From contig NC_083654.1 in assembly GCF_963576545.1 (NCBI RefSeq), positions 22,144,900-22,208,899 of the forward strand: a DNA stretch of 64,000 nt, read 5' to 3'. Position 1 is the first letter of the stretch. Each line of letters begins with the position of its first letter. Below, piece by piece: positions 53,242-64,000 of the stretch. The stretch is from Limanda limanda. Taxonomy: Eukaryota; Chordata; Actinopteri; Pleuronectiformes; Pleuronectidae. Both the position numbers and the translations under genes were made by a program. Below the pieces are notes generated by a model. The model did no database searches, was not told the origin of the DNA, and saw only the letters and a list, made by a program, of their open reading frames with translations.

Positions 53242-55843
53242 TTGAGATGTTAAAACAGTGAGTTGTTCATTTGGAAATTGTTCATTTTCATCAGTCTTTG
53301 ACTCGGTGGACTTGACTTCCTTGTTTTTCCATTTTGTAAAACTGAAACATTCCAGAAGTCTCCAGGATTCGTCCCTTGTGTTTTTCTGTTTGACAGAAAC
53401 ATGAACACTTTAACCATCAGAACATAAATGTTCATATATGTATATTTTTGTGTTGCAGTGGCCACACCCTCTACAGATGAACCCGATTATACCAACGTCA
53501 ATTACTCAGAAACTCAGCGACCTGGTGAGTGATAAACTGCACGGAACTATTTTAACAATCATGTCACATGTTTTCAAAGGAAAAGACCAAACAAAACAAC
53601 ATTATTGATTTTTATTTGTTCTGGTTTTTCATTGTTGATTCTGAAGACACCACTAATGACCTGCAGACCTTTTCAATATTTTCTGACTCTGTATTATAGG
53701 AAAAATAATCTAAAGATCAAATGATAATGGACATAAGTCAGCTGCAGCCATATTGTTGTGTATACTAAAGTAAAAGAACATTCCTGTCTAAACCTTGAGT
53801 TCAATCACATAATAAAATGTGTTTTCTATCTTTAAATGATTTTGATCCTCATATACATTGCATCAGGTTAGAACCACTTCTGTGAATAAATGCTCATCGA
53901 TAGTTTGAGTAAAAAGGAAGTTCAATTCTATTTAAAAGATTAAGAGAAGAGGTAAAAACTGTCAGCTTGTGTTTCTTCTACAAAAGCGTGACAATAAGTC
54001 AAAGGTGTGAAAAAAAAAAATGAGGAAGTGACCGTTATGAAAGGTGTGAGAAATATTTATAGTCAACTCAAAAGAAACAGTCGAGCCTTCTACTTCCTGT
54101 CGGCTACACTCGCTCTTTAATCTGTTAGGGTTGATTTCTGTTGGTCGTTGGTCGACTGTAAAAACAAAAGACATGAAAGTGGGACTTCATCTCAAAGACC
54201 ATTATGAATATTAGAAATGTATCTTCATCATCTTTCTCTTCTGCTGTTGAACAACCTGCAGCATCAAGCAGGCGATCGGGGGTCACATGGGAGCGAGTGG
54301 CCCTGCTGGTCCTCAGTGTTCTCCTGGCAGCTGCCCTCACAGCTCTTGGTGTAACCCGTGAGTTTGATTCCTAGAAGTAAACTTTTCAGAACGAGTCATA
54401 AAATCTGTCCAAACACTTCTTGAAATTATAACTTTTACTTTTAGATGTTTGTTTTTGTAGATGTAAAATCAACAAATGGAATTTAACAACATGTCAAGTT
54501 AATGATTCTCCTGCTCGTCATCAAGAACTGACTCGTTTATGAAATGAAGGTTTAACCTTTACTGATGAGATTGTCTTTTTCTAATCAGTTTATGAAAATA
54601 CTCAAACCAAGAAGAGTCTCCAAAAGCTTCAAGATGAATGTGAAGCAAAACATCTCTCAGGTAAACTTCTTCATTTTGTTTCTGAAGGTTTTAAGGTTTC
54701 ATCCGCAGCAAGGTCACTTCCTCTTAAAGTAGATTCTTCACATTTCTGCTTCTTCTCTGTTCAGATGATTCTGATGAAAGTTACATTTTGTTGAACAGGA
54801 ATTCTCTTAACATTTGTCCCATTAGATGTTTAGTTAAATTAAAGCGTGATAACGAGAAGCATCGGACGTCTCAACGCCTGCCGGCTCCATCAACCTTATG
54901 AAAAAGGGTTTGTCACCTGAGTGCAATGCATTCTGGGATAGGTTGGGACAGGAAGGATCCACCCGTTGGAGCCTTTGTTTCTCTGGGTTAGACGGATGCA
55001 TTTGTCGGCCCCATTTGAAGGAGCCTCTGATATGGGACAGCGTAGTCACTGCCCCTGGATTAAGACACAGCTATTGACTGTAACTGCAGTTGCAGAATAG
55101 CTGCCTTGCTCAAGGGCAGTGTACCACCACCCTCTCAAACTCAAACTTTCATCAGTCTTTCAAAACTCTTCACATTCAAAGTCATTGCAGCTTCCAGATC
55201 TAAAGTAACCAGTGATTTCCTTTGCTGTTATCTCTCCAAAGATGAAACATGTCCGAGGTGTGAGGACGGCTGGGAGCCACATGGAGGAAAGTGCTACTTC
55301 TTCTCCTGGGTTACTTCATCCTGGAATAAGAGTAGAAAACAATGCACATCAATGAGTGGAGACCTGGTTGTGATAAACAACAGAGAGGAGCAGGTATAAA
55401 ACACTGCTGCAGGTCGATGTTCTCATGTTTTATCACATCGTCACAGATAAATCACATTCTCCTCTTCAGAGATTCCTGCAGTCTACACTGATGGAAAAAA
55501 TGGACGAACGTTCTGACAAGTTCTGGATCGGACTGACAGACTCAAAGAAAGAGGATGAATGGCTTTGGGTGGACAACACACGACTGGATCCAAAGTTTGT
55601 AATTGAGAAAACACTTTTTGTCATCGACGTCAGTATGAAGGTTTTCATGGATCCGGTTCTGTGTTTCACAGTTTGACGTTTTGGCGTGAGGGCGAGCCAG
55701 ACAACTGGGCATGGGATAATCCTGATGGACAGGACTGTGTGAGGATGGGGGAGAAAGACGGAGCCACGAACCTGAAGTCCTGGGACGATAAATACTGCAA
55801 ATGGCCTCAAAAATATATTTGTGAGAAACCAGAAAAAGCATGA
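53099..55843 (+). CDS. Type II membrane C-type lectin-like receptor, 7 exons
   Basis: Exons: 53099-53159, 53459-53524, 54262-54357, 54589-54660, 55242-55393, 55470-55594, 55672-55843 (744 nt, 247 aa). A ~50-residue cytoplasmic tail starts MDETEVLYSIKS and has tyrosines in DYTNVNYSE; YTNV fits a Grb2-type YxN site, but there is no canonical ITIM. The membrane segment is VALLVLSVLLAAALTALG (about 53-72). A short stalk with heptads (exon 4) leads to the lectin fold (about 100-243): CPRCEDGWEPHGGKCYFF, WIGLTD, EPDNW, and KYCKWPQKYICE. EPD replaces the usual EPN/QPD carbohydrate motif, and WDD stands where WND is expected. The layout recalls CD209/CLEC4-type or NK-type receptors on leukocytes. AATAAA lies at 56021. 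Orthology is undetermined. Confidence 0.88.
54834..55049. repeat. Probable dispersed repeat in lectin intron 4
   Basis: This block is unusually GC-rich for its intron and has a minus-strand open frame of 71 codons (starting MTTLSHIRGSFKWGRQ) without a recognisable domain. It looks like inserted repetitive sequence, not an exon of the lectin gene. No second copy is in the window. Confidence 0.3.
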
Positions 55844-56210
55844 GCCTGAAATCCAGTTGGATCAGATTGAGCTCGAGTCTTCAGCCACTTTCACAAACTG
55901 AGACATGATGCTTTATTAATGAAGATCTTCTCCAGACATAAACAACTTTGAATAATATCTAGAGTCTCATATGTTCTTCAGTTTCCTTGTTATTTTAAAG
56001 TGACGTCTACTCCTCCCTCAAATAAAATCTATGAATATTAAATATTATATATAATATCTCCTTATTTCCTGTTGAGTCTATTCTGAGTGTTTGTGTGAGA
56101 AACTACAGATTGAGAACATCTCAACCTCCCCGGGAAAAATGTTTACTGACATTTATTAATGTGGTGAGAAGTTATTTTGAGTCATTTTCTCATAGACTTC
56201 TATAGAAACA

Positions 56211-56421
56211 ACCAGTGGAGTCGCCCTCTGCTGGTCGGTTGAGAGAATACAAGTTTCAGGCACTTCTGCATTGGCTTCTCTTTCCAGACCTGGAGTCAGT
56301 TCTTGTTTACACTCAATAGTTTTGCCTTAAAACATGAATGAAGAAATATGGTTTCGCTGCGGGTGAAGCAGAGTCAAGTCTCTCTCTATCCGGAGAGATG
56401 GGAAGGAAAATCAAACATAAC
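56211..56421 (+). repeat. Dispersed repeat, copy right of the lectin gene
   Basis: Near-identical to 51649-51862 in the same orientation. The two copies enclose the whole lectin gene at a distance of about 4.6 kb. Confidence 0.9.
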
Positions 56422-56623
56422 GTGCAGGTGTTGACACGAAGCAGGAAAGGGAAAACAAATGTGAATCGAAAAAGGAAAACCTTCAAAAAATCATGTAAAA
56501 TCACCTAATAAAAGCCCTCAAAAAGCCATTTCATTTGCCTGAATAATAATCCTTACAATTTCAATAGGGCCTCACGTCTGTCAGTGCCTGTCAGTGCTCA
56601 GGCCTAAAAATAAAGACTACAGG

Positions 56624-56663
<40 letters not shown>

Positions 56664-59600
56664 GCACCGTGTGTAAAGCTCCGCTGCTCAAGTAACGAGC
56701 CAGTTTTTAGAATGTATGAAGTACAAAGTACAGAGTGTCAGGTCAGAGGTCGGAAAGTCCTGACCTCCGACTCGTCTGCAACGCTTGACCGATCCGCTCC
56801 AAAGGTTAATCACGTGGAGATTAACTTCCTGGTAACATAGACACCAAGTTTGATTTAATAAATACACAGGTTCTTGTCTTTTTAACCCTATTCAAGGACA
56901 ATTAAATCAAAGTTGAAAGGTCGTCCGTTACTGATCGTCCTCTAAAGTCAGTCAAACTAAATCCGTCAGACTCTATTTAACCTTTAACCTCTCACTTATG
57001 CTTTGATCTAAAATATAAATCAGTGATGTGTTGGTAAGAACGAGCAAAGTCATGTCGTGAGATGCACATCGTTTGCTACGATTTTATTATTTAGCCAAAA
57101 AAGCTGGTATACATAGAAAACAGGAGACAGTTAGTTTTCTGGACATGAACATGAAACATTACACACAAGAGGTGAAACAGTCATTAAAAAAATAATGTTA
57201 ATAACAACAGGTTGCATCACTTCTTACGCCACAGATCAAGTCTGACACCTGATATTCAATAATTAATGTTTCCCTCCTAAATGCTTAGAAATGTGATGTA
57301 GATTATGATTTGTAATCTGAACATTTTACTGTCTTGAGACGTCAGACAAAATATTTTACATTGATGGGACAAAAATAATATTAATCAGAATTTTAGCTAA
57401 ATTTTATTTCAATTTCAAATGTTTTTATTTGATTAAATCTTCAATTTTAAATTAGACCAAATAAATTAGGATTCAAAATCATTTAATCTTGTTAATGGGG
57501 TAGTTGATGATATTTTAACAGGATTGACATTTATTTTTCTTCTAAATTAAATGATAATATAAGAATTTGAAGTGTATTTTCGTTCATTTTATTTTATCCA
57601 AAATTAAAAAAATGTGTTTTTGTATTGTGAGGGAACCCAAAGTCCTGAAGTGAGGTTTGATATAAAACTAATTTTAGATATTTTCTTACTCACACTGGAA
57701 ACTACTTTTTAATATCAATCCACTGGACTCAAAATAAGGGTTAATCAATATTCCATCAATGAAACTCATCCTTCTCTGGTTTCAGATTTTCCTACTCAAC
57801 ATTTTTGTTCTCTGCCTCCTCTTCTTGCTGAGAAGTAAAGAAGATAATCTACCATCTGTTGTGTTTATATTTCTAATATTCATTCCAAAAGACATTTCAT
57901 AAAACTCCTGACAAACTGAAATTTCAAGGCTCTGAGACAGTGACAGTCCTGCATCAGTTCTACCTTAATTTCAAAATTAGATAATCCTCAATCAAATGTA
58001 AATATTCCTTCTATGGCACAAAGTGAATAAAGATTGTTAAACTGTTACTGCATCAAGTGACAGATTGACTCAAACAGGGAACATCCATCAGTGAAACACA
58101 CGAGGGAAAACAACTCCTGAATCACGAAGATTATGTAGAAAATATTAACAAAAATTAAAATCAAACCCAGAGCATAATTTCGAATATACTGTCAAACTTT
58201 TGGCAACTTGTCTCAAATGAAAAGTTAAACATTAAAGGTCAGAAACACGCAGAGCGCTGCTGATACTTACAGATCAGAGACTGAACGACCTCGACACACA
58301 CCGGCGACTGGACCAGGGATTTTACAGCAAAAGGGATTTTAATAATAAAATAAAAAATAATTAAATGCGATTTCCTTATCATCACTTTTCGGCCGGTCAG
58401 TGTGTGTCGGCTTCATCCAGATCGCTGATAACCAACAGTTCCTCTCAGGCCCGAACATTCAGCTTCACACGCGTTTTATCGCATCAGCTTCACGATTCCA
58501 TTCGTTAACCTGGAGAATCCACAGAGCGAATATGAAACCGACTTCAGTCGTCATACAGGGCGTCAAACTGCCGTCACATGGAATATGAAACATCAACGAT
58601 CGCTGGAGGGAAACGGAGCCGGCGAGGGGCGGGATCTAAAGAGCTTCCTGGTCCATTCCACCAACGCAGGTGGACAAAGAAACGTTTCAGTAGAAAAAAG
58701 CTGTCTATATTAAATCTTTAACTAAAAAATAACATGCATATTAAATACATTAGGTTTCATATGCTCAATAGTACAGTTTGGAGATCAAAACCTGGTAAAC
58801 AACAGATGAAATGAATTATAATATTCAATTGAATAAATATATGAATCATTTGACTTGGAGTATCTAAGTAGCAACAAGGGAGTTTAGCGTATTTCAGCTT
58901 GTTAATCACTCGCTAACACAAGTTAGGTTTTTAATTCAACGGGCTATTTGACATTTAATAATTAGCCTACGAGCTAACATAGGGTTGTTATATATTTGTT
59001 GCAGTGACACATTGATATTAATACACAGCAGAGCCTACTGGTGTTCTGTTGTAACCGTTTGTCCACAGCTAATAGTGTTAGCCTCGTCTGGCACCAATAT
59101 GGAGGTTGAGCTTAACATTGTATATTTGGATCAGCCTGCATGTTACATAACCAGGGACAGTGAACTAACAGTGTGGAAGTACTTTCATGTATCAGCAGGA
59201 ATTGTGCTACAGTAGTTAGCAGGGTGGCTAGCTCTGCTTTAGCTAGTTTGGCTACGTCAGATATGTTAGCTTGCCAATGAATAAAACTCAACAAGGGAAT
59301 TTCACTGTGTGGTTAAAGCTACACATAACGATGTTAGGTTAAAAATATAATTAATTTGCAAATATATTGTGTGAGTGCATTAGGGTGTATAAAGTACCTG
59401 AAGTTTAGAGGAATAAAGCTTCAAAATAAGATGCTTTTATAAGATCAGAATTAAAGTTTAAGTGTCTGAATTGAAATACACTTCAATTTGAGTATCTCTT
59501 CATTGTTTTGTGTATTTTTAATTGGCTTCCACGCAAGACCATAGAAATGAGAAACATAAATTACAATTATTCGACATAAACAAAAGTCAAAATGAAGGTT

Positions 59601-61497
59601 CTTTAAAACCTTTACGTAGATTTGGAGATTCTATTCAAGGCTATAGCAGAACCAGGGAGCGTATCTTTAATGTGAGTGTGACAGGATGAAAATACTGCAC
59701 CTGTAGTAAACTGTCCAACTACTGGAGCTTTACAAGAATAGTTCAACTAGTCCATCACCGTGTACATCTGTGAGAGGTCAATACAGAACCCAGGCTTCAC
59801 TACCACAGACCCACTAATCCACATCACTCCAAATACTACGTCTAGGTAGTGACGAGGAACCTGTAGGAACAAATAGCTAACATTCCTTCTGTCGGCCTCC
59901 GCTTCGTGAGTTCTGCTTCTGTTGCACGAACTTTATTAACGTAACAGACGGATACATTTGATTTGAGAGCCACACTGATGGTTTGAACTGGGGCGAACTT
60001 TAAGAACATGCAGGTCAATCTACTTTATGTGTTAATGGCTGCAACAACAACAAAACCTTATGTGTTATTAAAATGGTTCCATGCCCCTCCCACTCTGCTA
60101 ACCCTACATATACAATCCTCTCTCAGCTCAGGAGGAGCTCAGTGATTTCTTTCAGGCTGTTTTTATTCTCTTTCAAACACCATATCTATGTTTTTACAGG
60201 AAAACAAATCCAGCATCGTTTCAATTCAATAGAGAATATTTAGGTTAAATTCAGCACGATGGCTTTTGGCACCTTGGATGGGGAAATGGGAGGAGCCTGT
60301 TAGGTGTAAAGGGAGCATATGACAAAAAAAAACATACAAGCACGTCAAATTATAAATATGTATATACAAATCACTTTTGATCTTTTGAAAATACTCCGTC
60401 CTCTCTGTGAGAGTTTTCCTTCTACTTCATCGATCGTCACTTCTTCCCGTTAACACACGAGTGAAGTTTAGTTGAGTTTCAGTCGCTTCTGCTACAAGAA
60501 GAAAGACTCGTTCACCTCGTTCACACCTTCTCAAGTCGCCCTGAGGAAATGATCTCGGATCAGTGGTCCCGGTGGGAAACTCCCAGCGGAACCGTACTGG
60601 GATCAGTCAAGTGCAGTTTGAGTTTTTAACGTTAATAAGCTAAAGGTTTACAGTTTGTTTCTCCAGCAACAGAATTCTGATACTTTACCTCAGGGGTTTT
60701 CAACCGGGGGTCCGTGCTTTGATATTCCAACACATTTCCAGATTACTCTTGAATATCGTGAAAATAAAAGAAAAATATGTCTAAAATAATATAAAGGTGC
60801 TGGTGATCATGAGGTTAAACTTAAGTAGGCCTCAATTGTTTGTGTGATATTGTATGATTATCATTTGTGACATATTCTGCATTACTTTGTCATCTTCCCT
60901 CTTCAGTTGTTGCCCCAGTTTATACTGATTGTTATTAATAACCGTTACTTTAACGTTCTCTCAACACGTCAGCTACACGTCTGTACATTTAAGTCATGGA
61001 CGTTATATATTGATGTACATATGGTTCTGAGATGCAGTACAACTACAAACTGCATTTTAATTTAGTTTCCAATTCTTAAGCACTGAAAATCAACCGTTTT
61101 TGTTGTTTTTTTCACAGATTTTTCTAGATTTGGTTGAGGTTTTTAAATAAAAACAACATGGAAACAACCAAATGTTAAAACTTCCTTAGGCACGCGCAGG
61201 CACATCAGGGGGCGTGGCTTACTTTCTAGTCAGAATGGGACAAAACCAGTTGAAAACCCCTGCTTTACATTATGAGCATATGGATATAAACTCTGATCCT
61301 TTAAATTAATAACATGACCAAACAGGGAAGGTGCATTTTTAACCTTTAAATCAAAAACCACCTCACAAGACCCAGATGACATCACGTTATGACACTGATC
61401 CTCGACCAACTTCTCCTTCTTGACGTTCACTTTGTGTTGTTTGCGTTGTCTCTCTCTCGACAGTCCCCCCCCCCGTGTCCCTTTGACCCGCCTCCTC
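56422..61497. other. Lectin-mtss1 intergenic region and probable mtss1 3' UTR
   Basis: No coding exon is recognised. A (GA)n run lies at 56627-56661. AT-rich DNA fills 57000-58200. A GC-rich patch with GGGGCGGG lies at 58625-58636. The part nearest 61497 is likely mtss1 3' UTR on the minus strand; its end cannot be fixed because several AATAAA hexamers are possible. Confidence 0.5.
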
Positions 61498-63127
61498 TCA
61501 GTAGATCATCGGCGCCGACCGGTCATTGGTCGTGGTCTTCTTGAGTTTGACTCCTCGCCGTATGGCCACCAGGAAGTCCTCCACCTCGCCGTACTCCGAC
61601 TCCTCCAGGAGCTCCGGGAGGGGCTGGCGCTCCCACTCGGACACCCGCCCCCCCGGCTGCGGAGGGGGGGTCGGGGGATCGGACTCCTTCGACAGGTGGG
61701 CGGGGTCACAGGGGCGGGTCTTTGGCAAAAATGGCCCGTTGCTGCCCGGGGACAGAGGGGTGGTGGCCGGGCTGAGGGGGGTCCGCGGCGGGGGGCCGTC
61801 CTCTGACGTGGCTCTGCTGGGGAACCCGGGGTGATCAGGCACTGTGGGGGTCTTCACGGGGATCATGGGGGGCTTGATGGGGATGGGGCCCAGGTTGAGG
61901 CCCCCGGAGGGTCGACGCAGGTTGGGTTTGGAGGACGGCGTCCGGCGGATGGTGGCGACCCCGGGGGTGATGACGGCGGCGGGGTGGGAGGGCAGGCCGG
62001 CGGTGGAGGCGGGACGCTTGGACTGGAACAGGCGGCGGTAGGACTGGCTGATGTCACTGTTCCTGGGGATCGTGGAGGATTTATCGAAGTCAGACGCCGG
62101 CTGCTCGCCGTCCGGATCCAATCCGACCGAGTAGTAGTCACAGTCCGACACTGCAGAGAAGAACAGGTTCAGTCTCACAGACACGCCCCCTTCCAGACAC
62201 GCCCCCTTCCAGACTTTAACATACTAAATGTTTCATCATCTACGACCTTCACAGTTTCTTGCTTGTATCTATGTGGTGCAAACTCAAAGTCACACAGGTT
62301 CTCACGAGGTTCACACATGTTTCTCAAAGAAGGTTCGATAATCTGAGGTAGTTCTTGTTATTTTGGTTTTTATTAGTTATTTGATCCTGTGGTAACGGGC
62401 TGAGATGATTGACAGCTGAGACTCATGACTGGTCGAGGGTCTGTGAACTCGGAACCACATCTCCACTGGAAATGACGTCATTGGCACAAGATGGCACCGT
62501 CCCAATCTATACTTACAATACTATAAGTATTAGTGGTGGGGGAAAAAATCGATTCTGTTCAGTATCGTGATATTTTGCGCCCGCGATTATATTCTCAGGT
62601 TTATGTTACTCTATTATGTCTGCTTGATGTTACTGTATTGTATTTAAATAATTGTAAGTTAAGTGCTGGGAGCTCAGTGTTCATGTGAGAGGTCTCCTAT
62701 TCAGAAAATAATTACAAAGGTCCTGTGTCCTGAATGTTCAAGGACAAAGTTTTTGCACTTCAGTTAATGTGTAGAAGACAATGTTGTTCACAGAATTAAA
62801 TGTGACATTTAAAGTGAGGTGAGCAGTCTGATTTTCATCATTTTTTGTAATGCCTTTGAATAATATGGGGGACATGAATCCCAATAAATCGCAGAATCGA
62901 ATCGCAATACTTGCAGTATCGCAATATATCGCAGAATCGCAATACTATTGAATCGTCACATTTTTGCCAATTCCCTCCCCTAATAAGTATAGATAAGTAT
63001 AAGTATAATACTATATTAACTATACAATACTTTAGCTTAATTTCTTGATGGTGGGCGACAGTGGAGAGGCGTCGTCCATCTTTTCTTTACAGTCTGTAGA
63101 TGCAGCAGGGTATGTGTGTGTGTGTGA

Positions 63128-63167
<40 letters not shown>

Positions 63168-63327
63168 CTTGTGAGGGGATGGTGTCCTCGGAGCAGCATG
63201 GTGTGTGTGTCTGGCTGCTGTAGCCACTGGATCCCTGCAGCGAGTCTCTACTGGAGCCGTGGATGTCGAGGTGGAGACCACGGGCCAGAACCCGGGCCAG
63301 CTCCTCATGGACCTCCCTGTCCTCCTG

Positions 63328-63413
<86 letters not shown>

Positions 63414-63669
63414 TATCTCAGACGGGATTGGCTCTCCTTCGGTCAGTGTGAACTGAAATCAACCAAACACGAGGTCGGTTTTCTATTAAACGCCGTCTGA
63501 CCTTGGGCGATGTCAGGGCGTGGCTTCCTTTAACCCCGTGTGGCTCCTCCCCTGGTGTAGTGACATCTGCGCCCTGGTGGCTGCTGGGATCTGTAGTCTC
63601 TCTCCGGTCCTTGCTCCTCCTCAAGGTGTTGACCAGCGGCTGGTCGTACGGACCTGGTTTGGCCCAGTC
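61498..63669 (-). CDS. mtss1: MTSS1 (missing-in-metastasis) C-terminal exons, partial
   Basis: Three exons on the minus strand: 63669-63502, 63324-63168, 62150-61498. The gene continues beyond the right edge. They encode DWAKPGPYDQPLVNTLRR; then VHEELARVLARGLHLDIHGSS and GYSSQTHTPCCSEDTIPSQ; then SDCDYYSVG, IPRNSDISQSYRRLFQSKRP, GVATIRRTPSSKPNLRRPS and a proline-rich stretch. The end, FLVAIRRGVKLKKTTTNDRS, is the WH2 actin-monomer-binding motif. MTSS1 couples an N-terminal I-BAR membrane-bending domain (not in this window) to actin. KKTTTNDRSAP favours MTSS1 over MTSS2. The middle exon (157 nt) lies between a (UG)n tract and an (AC)n tract in the transcript. Confidence 0.95.
62531..62982. mobile_element. 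452-bp hAT-type nonautonomous element
   Basis: Starts TAGTGGTGGGGGAAAAAATC and ends CAATTCCCTCCCCTA. It is flanked by a perfect 8-bp duplication ATAAGTAT (62523-62530 and 62983-62990). No ORF is present. It inserted in mtss1 intron DNA that itself resembles the 38499 MITE family, whose end GTCGTCCATCTTTTCTTTAC appears near 63072-63092. Confidence 0.88.
63113..63166. repeat. (GT)n tract beginning at an mtss1 donor
   Basis: GT repeats on the plus strand; in the mtss1 transcript this is (AC)n immediately after the donor GTAC of the 157-nt exon. Confidence 0.95.
63330..63410. repeat. (CA)n tract ending at an mtss1 acceptor
   Basis: About 40 CA units on the plus strand. In the mtss1 transcript it is (UG)n running to GGCAG, the acceptor of the 157-nt exon, so no ordinary polypyrimidine tract exists. 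Confidence 0.95.
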
Positions 63670-64000
63670 CTACACAGAGACAGAGACATGAAGGTCAAAC
63701 AGAGGTCACGTCTCACCGCTCAGAAGAATCATATCTGCTCATCATTACACTTCAGACGGTTTTCTGATGTTTGATGGAGATTTGGTCGTTCATTTTAAAT
63801 CTAGATTTAAATAGACTAACACTAATAAACTTGTTTATTGGTTCTGATACTGATCAGTTTATTGATTGTTTTTTTATTAATCATTTGTTTAAACAATTTA
63901 AACACTAATGACCAACACTACAACTTATAAATAGAATCCTGACATAGTTCTGTATTAACTTATTAAGATGGCATATGGCACAAATACTTGGGATTCTTAC
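63670..64000. other. mtss1 intron, right edge of window
   Basis: Intronic sequence upstream of the first visible mtss1 exon. No further exon was recognised in these 331 bases. Confidence 0.6.

Noticed and set aside
54766..54894. Possible extra stalk exon of the lectin gene after an acceptor at 54764-54765
   Set aside because: The frame runs to a stop with no donor, and joining exon 54589-54660 directly to 55242 gives a clean 247-aa protein.
61831..62346. 171-codon Gly-rich plus-strand frame
   Set aside because: Antisense shadow of the proline-rich last mtss1 exon.

Overview
The window is teleost nuclear DNA, probably a percomorph fish. Genes are spliced with GT-AG introns, short exons are spread among microsatellites, and LINE (L2/Rex1-like) and hAT remnants are frequent. 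The products read as orthologues of vertebrate genes: NDUFB9, TATDN1, TMEM65, RNF139 and MTSS1. From memory these five lie close together on human 8q24.13, so this is a conserved synteny block with local rearrangement. All exon boundaries were read by eye from splice consensus, reading phase and family similarity; no search was run.

Layout. 1-1743: repeat-bearing upstream DNA. 1744-7848 (+): secreted fibrinogen-domain protein, six exons. 8261-12732 (-): ndufb9, four exons, ending tail-to-tail with the fibrinogen-like gene. 12733-13242: compact divergent promoter. 13243-17387 (+): tatdn1, twelve exons, 297 aa. 19159-35743 (-): tmem65, seven exons. Its 12.7-kb first intron holds an intronless TRIM gene on the opposite strand (23836-25506) and a nearly complete LINE (about 29880-33580). 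39591-48605 (-): rnf139/TRC8, six exons. 53099-55843 (+): a type II membrane C-type lectin, seven exons. 61498 to beyond the right edge (-): the 3' end of mtss1, three exons visible.

The housekeeping genes serve mitochondria (ndufb9, tmem65), metal-dependent nuclease activity (tatdn1), ER ubiquitination (rnf139) and actin/membrane shape (mtss1). The two immune-type genes (TRIM, C-type lectin) look like lineage-specific additions. Each is bracketed by two copies of a dispersed repeat in the same orientation.

The most unusual structures are: (1) a pair of ~360-bp inverted repeats in tatdn1 introns that enclose exons 8-10, a 189-nt in-frame cassette, and could drive exon circularisation or skipping; (2) two short hAT elements with perfect 8-bp target duplications, each keeping an open BED-zinc-finger ORF and splice sites but no transposase core; (3) an mtss1 exon between complementary (UG)n and (AC)n tracts; (4) a ~560-bp near-perfect palindrome in the fibrinogen-like gene; (5) several splice acceptors built directly on microsatellites or homopolymers; and (6) an rnf139 intron that is about 90% transposon.
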